Shown here one piece after another: positions 25,720 through 29,584 of a stretch of 29,584 bases of DNA. This DNA is from Polyangiaceae bacterium (GTDB lineage: Bacteria > Myxococcota > Polyangia > Polyangiales > Polyangiaceae): assembly GCA_025936205.1 (NCBI GenBank), contig JAICTU010000038.1, positions 1 to 29,584 on the forward strand, written 5' to 3'. The notes under the pieces were generated by a model. It ran no database searches. It saw only the letters and a list, made by a program, of their open reading frames with translations, and had not been told where the DNA came from. Position 1 is the first letter of the stretch. Every line of letters starts with the position of its first letter. A program made the translations under genes and the position numbers.

Positions 25720-26625
25720 TCAATCGCCGCTGGCCACCATCGGATCTGTCAGGTGCTCGAGCGAGGGGTTGAGAATGGGCAGCTCGACGTTGCCGGGCGG
25801 CCCGAGTGTCAGGCTCACCTGGCTGGCATCCCCGGGTGGCACGGGCAGCCCGAGTCGGTCTTCGCCATCCTTGCAATCCGCCTCCGGGTCATCGCAAGGG
25901 CCATGCGAAAGCTCGACCAGCTGATAGCCCGCGCCCGGCGTGAAGCCGAGCGCTCGAGACCAGGGCGAGTCCTCGGAGATCGCTTCTGGCGCAAACACCA
26001 CGAGATGGCTCATCGAGCCGCCGAGCAGCCAGCTCGGCTGCTCCAGCTGACCTAACTCGAAACGCCACGGTGCACCCGAGGGATCGAGCGCCACGACCAA
26101 GCCAATCCCAAGCTCCTGACCAGATGCGTCACGCATCAGCGCCTCGGGCGGCGGAGGCTCGAGGATGTCCAGGCTGAATTGCGCCGGAAACTCCCCCACC
26201 GCCGGAGTTGTTTGCCCGATGCCACCGGTGAGGAACGAGTCGGAGGGCGGAACTGCATCGACATGCACCGCAGCCACGTCGCTGCAGCTCTCGGCGCAGT
26301 CTGCCCAGCTCTCCAGGTTGTCGCACGTGACCTCGCCGCACCCCGCGGCACAGGCGCTCGGCTCGCCGCTCTCCGTCTCCGCCTCGCCCGTGCAGATCAG
26401 ATCGAAGGGACCGGACATCGTCAGCCACAAGAACCCCACGTCCACGGGGCCCGCGCTCAGCGCGGCTTCGACATGGCCGGTGACGCTGAGCAGCGGCTCG
26501 CCCCGGTAGCCCGCATCGGCCTGGCTCTCGCAACCTGCGCCCAGCGCGGCTCCCGCGAACGCTAACGCGCCCAGGCAGCCCCATTGATTCCTGCACCTCG
26601 TCCGCGACCTGCTCTCTTCGTTCAT
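25720..26625 (-). CDS. Secreted lipoprotein of unknown function, first gene of an ECF sigma operon
   Basis: 301 residues from ATG 26625, with GGGAGGA about 7 nt upstream. The signal peptide ends in the lipobox LGAGCESQ, so the protein is lipid-anchored at Cys32 or thereabouts. The rest has no family I can name: a beta-rich first part (LLSVTGHVEAALSAGPVDVG), a Cys-rich segment with about six Cys (CAAGCGEVTCDNLESWADCA), and a second half rich in Pro/Gly with another Cys pair (GPCDDPEADCKDGEDRLGL). Disulfide-stabilised extracellular proteins of this style are common in myxobacteria-like genomes. Its stop is directly adjacent to the sigma-factor GTG, so it is translated in the same operon as the sigma and anti-sigma factors and may be a sensor input or a coregulated surface protein. 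Confidence 0.8.
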   Translation of the reverse strand: MNEESRSRTRCRNQWGCLGALAFAGAALGAGCESQADAGYRGEPLLSVTGHVEAALSAGPVDVGFLWLTMSGPFDLICTGEAETESGEPSACAAGCGEVTCDNLESWADCAESCSDVAAVHVDAVPPSDSFLTGGIGQTTPAVGEFPAQFSLDILEPPPPEALMRDASGQELGIGLVVALDPSGAPWRFELGQLEQPSWLLGGSMSHLVVFAPEAISEDSPWSRALGFTPGAGYQLVELSHGPCDDPEADCKDGEDRLGLPVPPGDASQVSLTLGPPGNVELPILNPSLEHLTDPMVASGD

Positions 26626-26743
26626 TTGGCGTCCTCCCGTTGTGCGACCCCGTCCGGGTCATCCGGGCGGTTCGGTGCGCGAGGGGACGTCTCTCGCTAC
26701 CAGAATCGGAGCGGGGCGGTCGATTTTAGCAAGCTCGTACTTA

Positions 26744-28411
26744 TCAGTTGTGGCTCGCAGAGCGGGCCGTGACCTCGGAGTGCAGGGGCGGCCGTTCGTC
26801 GGTCGCGATGGTGGCCGGAGCCGCGTACCAGTTTTCCTTGGGCACGAGCTGCGGCTCGTCCGGGTCCCCCTCGTAGTGCGGCGACATGATCTGCACGCCG
26901 TGCTCGTTGAACACATCCTGGATGTGAGCGTGCAGCTCGCTGAGCACGGTGAGGCGCGGCGGGGGCGCCTCCGGGCGCGAGTACACCACCAATCGGTAAC
27001 GGACGTAGAAGTCACCCAGGCCCGTCTGACGCACCACCGGCGCCGGCGCCGCCGCCAGGCCCGAGGTGCGGCGCGCGGCCTCCTCCAGCATCGCATGCAC
27101 CTGGCGCCAGGGTGTCGCATAACCGATAGTCACGCCGGTCGTCACCAGGTACGCGCCGCCGGGCGCGCTCTGGGAGTAGTTCTTGACCGTGGCTCCCACG
27201 ACTTCGGAGCTCGGCACCGCGATCTCTTCTCCGAGGCCGCTCCGGATCCGGGTCGCGAACATCCCCACGTCCACGACCAGGCCCTCCGTGTTCCCGATGC
27301 GCACGTAGTCCCCGCGGCGAAAGAGCCGGGAGTACATCAAGGTCAGCCCTGCCAGCGCTCGCCCAATCACGCTGGAGCCGCCGAGCGACACCATCACACC
27401 GAACAGGACCGACAAGCCCTTGAACGCCTCTGTCTGCGCCCCTGGCACGTATGGATACGCCATGGCCAGCGCGAAACCCCAGACCAGCATGCCGAAGATG
27501 CGGCGGGTCGGGCGCACCGCGTCCGCCTGCAACCATTCGACTTGGAGGCGGCCGTGCTCGACTTGATCGAACCAGACCGCCGCCAGCTGGGTGACGCCGC
27601 GTGCCACCAGAACGATCAGTCCCACGAAGATCAGCCCCGGCAGGGCTCCCACGAACGCCAGGCCGCCGCTGCGCACGATGCCCAGCAGACGCCCGAGCAG
27701 CTCGTCACCCCAGGGCCGAGTGGGCGGAAACTGAGCCAGCGCGAAGCTGAGCCAAACGATGGCCGCGCTCATGAGCATCAGCCACAGCAAGGCGCCCACG
27801 AAGATACGACTGAGCCGCAGCAGGCGTGAGGTCTGCAGCAGCTGTGCGTCGTGCACGTGTAGCAGCTGACCATGTGCCGTGGCCGCCGCCCCGGAGAGCC
27901 GCCGGGTGAGCCAGGCCTTGGCCCGCGTCAGCAGCCAGGCGAATACGCCGAAGAGCATCGTGGCGATCGCCACGTACCCCAGCGCCCGCAGGCGATAGCG
28001 CAGCGTGCGCTCTCGACGCAGCTCGGCGATGGCATCGGTGAGGCGCTGGCCGACCGCTCGCGCCACGAGCGCCGTGGTGTCTCCCACCTCCTCGTCGATC
28101 TCCGCGCGCGTGATGGTGAACGCCGGCTCGCCGCCGAGCCGCAGGCGCGTCCCCTGCGGCAGTTCTTCAAACGTGACCTCCGGCAGCTGCTGGCGAGCCA
28201 GAATGGCGTCCATCCGCGCCGTCGCGATCGCGACCCGCTCCTGAGCGGAGAACCCCAGCAGGGGGCCTCGCAGCGTGACGAGCGCCCGATTGTTCAGACG
28301 CAGCGTTGCGCCCTCGACCGCCGGCTCGTCCGCCCAGGCCATGTGCGACAACCCCACGAACGCGAGCGCGCACCATGACAACACCAACCAGGAGCGCCCG
28401 TACCAGCGCAT
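26744..28411 (-). CDS. MscS-family mechanosensitive ion channel
   Basis: 555 residues from ATG 28411, which has a G-rich ribosome site (AAGGGGGGAATCA). A signal peptide (WLVLSWCALAFVGLSHMAWA) precedes a periplasmic domain (about 30-145) and then five or so membrane helices (for example ALGYVAIATMLFGVFAWLL, IFVGALLWLMLMSAAIVWLS, GLAFVGALPGLIFVGLIVLV). The pore-lining helix and MscS beta domain follow at about 315-430: GVMVSLGGSSVIGRALAGLT, LFRRGDYVRIGNTEGLVVDV, TRIRSGLGEEIAVPSSEVVG. The C-terminal alpha/beta domain ends with HVQDVF-like HIQDVFNEHGVQIMSPHYEG, typical for the family. It releases solutes on hypo-osmotic shock. The open frame continues upstream of 28411 to 28834, but signal peptide and ribosome site support ATG 28411. 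The next gene on this strand is 118 bp away. Confidence 0.9.
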   Translation of the reverse strand: MRWYGRSWLVLSWCALAFVGLSHMAWADEPAVEGATLRLNNRALVTLRGPLLGFSAQERVAIATARMDAILARQQLPEVTFEELPQGTRLRLGGEPAFTITRAEIDEEVGDTTALVARAVGQRLTDAIAELRRERTLRYRLRALGYVAIATMLFGVFAWLLTRAKAWLTRRLSGAAATAHGQLLHVHDAQLLQTSRLLRLSRIFVGALLWLMLMSAAIVWLSFALAQFPPTRPWGDELLGRLLGIVRSGGLAFVGALPGLIFVGLIVLVARGVTQLAAVWFDQVEHGRLQVEWLQADAVRPTRRIFGMLVWGFALAMAYPYVPGAQTEAFKGLSVLFGVMVSLGGSSVIGRALAGLTLMYSRLFRRGDYVRIGNTEGLVVDVGMFATRIRSGLGEEIAVPSSEVVGATVKNYSQSAPGGAYLVTTGVTIGYATPWRQVHAMLEEAARRTSGLAAAPAPVVRQTGLGDFYVRYRLVVYSRPEAPPPRLTVLSELHAHIQDVFNEHGVQIMSPHYEGDPDEPQLVPKENWYAAPATIATDERPPLHSEVTARSASHN

Positions 28412-28449
28412 TGATTCCCCCCTTCGAAGCCGCTCAGGGAGAGCAACGT

Positions 28450-28659
28450 TCATGCCGCCAGCGCGCTCGGGCGTCTCGAGCCGCGCGCGAACGGTAAGAC
28501 CGGAGTCGGCGCCGGCGACCAGGACCGCAGCGCTCCGCTCCAGTAACTCTGCCAGAGCGGACGTTCCGAAGCTGAAACAAACGGCTTCGCTGTCCGCAGC
28601 ACGCGCGAAAGGCTGAAGCTCCACACCTGCGGCGATTGCGGCTCCTGCTTCTCGGACAT
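28450..28659 (-). other. Small unrecognised ORF upstream of mscS
   Basis: ATG 28659 has GGAGAAGG 3 nt upstream and opens MSEKQEPQSPQVWSFSLSRV, 69 residues to 28450. The sequence has no known domain and turns Arg/Pro-rich at the end. Overlapping it in another frame is a second coding-looking stretch (ELQPFARAADSEAVCFSFGT), so the region may be a frameshifted small gene. Coding status is uncertain. Nothing else is visible between 28660 and 28760. Confidence 0.25.
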
Positions 28660-28759
28660 GGCCTTCTCCGTTCGTCTTCTTCGGCCGATCTAGTGGCGCT
28701 CGACTCGCACGCCGTCTTGCACACGATCTCCGGGGTGCACGATCACCGCATCCCCAGCC

Positions 28760-28867
28760 GTTGTACTGGCGCGCGCGGATCGGCACCGCGCGCGTAACGA
28801 GCCCGCTCGCCACCACGAGGGCGACGGTCACCACCTGCCCGCGCAGCCGTCGCAGCTCTCGCAGCCA
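28760..28867 (-). pseudogene. ABC transporter permease N-terminal remnant (FtsX/MacB type)
   Basis: Immediately after the stop of the ATPase remnant the frame reads WLRELRRLRGQVVTVALVVA followed by SGLVTRAVPI. This matches the cytoplasmic lead and first membrane helix of FtsX-like permeases (LRxLRGQxxTIALVVASG). There is no start codon at the expected place and the homology ends after about 35 residues. It shows that the neighbour was an ATPase-permease pair. Confidence 0.45.
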
Positions 28868-29219
28868 CTATCCGCTCCAGCGCGGGGATCGCCCGGCTCG
28901 CCATACGAGCTCCCGCGCAGCCCTGCGCCGCTCCGGAGTGTCCTCCCGGGCGATGCGTCCGTCCGCCAGGGTCACGACGCGCTGGGCAATCTGCGCGATA
29001 GGTGCGTTATGAGTGATGAGCACGGTCACGGTGCCGAGCTCGCGGTTCACGCGCTCGATCACCGCCAGCACCACGATGCCGGTGCGTGAATCGAGCGCGC
29101 CCGTCGGCTCGTCACAGAGCTTCCGAGATGTCGGTGACGAGCTCGACGTTCTCGCGCGCCGTCAGCCTCGGGATCAGGTTGTAGAACTGGAAGACGAAGC
29201 CGACGTCAGGATCGAGCAT
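28868..29219 (-). pseudogene. LolD/MacB-type ABC ATPase remnant with internal deletion
   Basis: From ATG 29219 the minus strand reads [20 protein letters not shown] then [11 protein letters not shown]: the Q-loop and following helix of a LolD/MacB-type ATPase. It hits a stop near 29115. The other frame continues directly with [13 protein letters not shown] (end of Walker B and D-loop) and [16 protein letters not shown] (H-loop His), LADGRIA, stopping at 28868. Walker A before the first piece and the LSGGQ signature between the two (about 70-80 residues) are missing, so no working ATPase can be made. Intact relatives export lipoproteins or small molecules together with an FtsX-like permease, whose remnant follows. 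Confidence 0.65.
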
Positions 29220-29236
29220 GGCAACACGGCAGCCCT

Positions 29237-29252
29237 CGCAAGGAGCATGCCG
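29237..29252 (-). promoter_or_regulatory. Possible sigma-54 promoter before the ABC remnant
   Basis: On the minus strand CGGCATG-CTCC-TTGCG, nearly the same as the element of the Spy-like operon (CGGCATG-CGCC-TTGCA). Predicted start near 29226, 7 nt before ATG 29219. No inverted-repeat activator site was found upstream, where the DNA encodes the end of the NtrC-type gene. Confidence 0.4.
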
Positions 29253-29267
29253 CGGCCGTCGCGCGAT

Positions 29268-29584
<317 letters not shown>

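Noticed and set aside
26642..27829. Plus-strand open frame of almost 400 codons across mscS
   Set aside because: Antisense shadow of the MscS gene, His/Arg/Gln-rich, no signal or motif.
28520..28565. Minus-strand TGGCAG...CTGGA upstream of mscS as a sigma-54 promoter
   Set aside because: The invariant GC of the -12 box is GG here, and no dyad is nearby.
28693..28708. TGGCGCTCGACTCGCA on the plus strand, partly sigma-54-like
   Set aside because: It points away from every gene here (no plus-strand gene follows) and the -12 half is poor.

Overview
The window is GC-rich, densely packed, accessory-type bacterial DNA. The gene styles (multi-domain PAS/histidine kinase/receiver proteins, NrfHA, a large Lon-like protease, cysteine-bearing lipoproteins, ECF sigma factors, NtrC-type activators) fit a delta-proteobacterial/Myxococcota-like organism. 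This is an inference from style; no rRNA or other taxonomic marker is present.

Layout. 1-800 (minus): BlaR1/M56-like membrane protein (cut by the window edge) and its BlaI repressor, with two operator palindromes over the promoter. 1000-5060: an SRPBCC membrane protein, then a convergent hemerythrin plus Mg2+-type P-ATPase operon (minus), the ATPase broken by two frameshifts. 5264-12908 (plus): a receiver-kinase and a PAS-kinase-receiver in one operon, then usp-nrfH-nrfA (universal stress protein and nitrite ammonification), a terminator, and a second PAS-kinase-receiver. 12934-16555 (minus): Lon-like protease, a shortened sugar-phosphate nucleotidyltransferase and a scrambled metallo-beta-lactamase-fold remnant. 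16522-19230 (plus): TPR protein and a frameshifted lipoprotein. 19460-21514 (plus): a small broken ORF, a Spy-like Met/His/Cys-rich protein and two tandem host-attachment-family proteins. 21522-23185 (minus): a gene graveyard (kinase ATPase domain, unknown ORF, DUF2267, MlaF-like ATPase). 23328-24704 (plus): thymidine phosphorylase. 24711-28411 (minus): MscS channel, lipoprotein, ECF sigma factor and anti-sigma factor. 28760-29219 (minus): ABC transporter remnants. 29268-29584 (minus): C-terminus of an NtrC-type sigma-54 activator.

The most interesting signal is regulatory. At least six operons carry a sigma-54 -24/-12 element (TGGCAYG-N4-TTGC type). Upstream of five of the elements lies an inverted repeat of the form GCGCAA-N3-TTGCGC, often as a pair 29-30 bp apart. 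The regulated genes (hemerythrin, Mg2+ ATPase, PAS kinases, Usp, NrfHA, Lon-like protease, Spy-like protein, host-attachment proteins) look like one regulon for low oxygen, nitrite or envelope stress. The NtrC-type protein at the right edge is a candidate activator.

The second theme is decay. There are many single frameshifts and internal deletions, so either this accessory region is eroding or the assembly carries indel errors.
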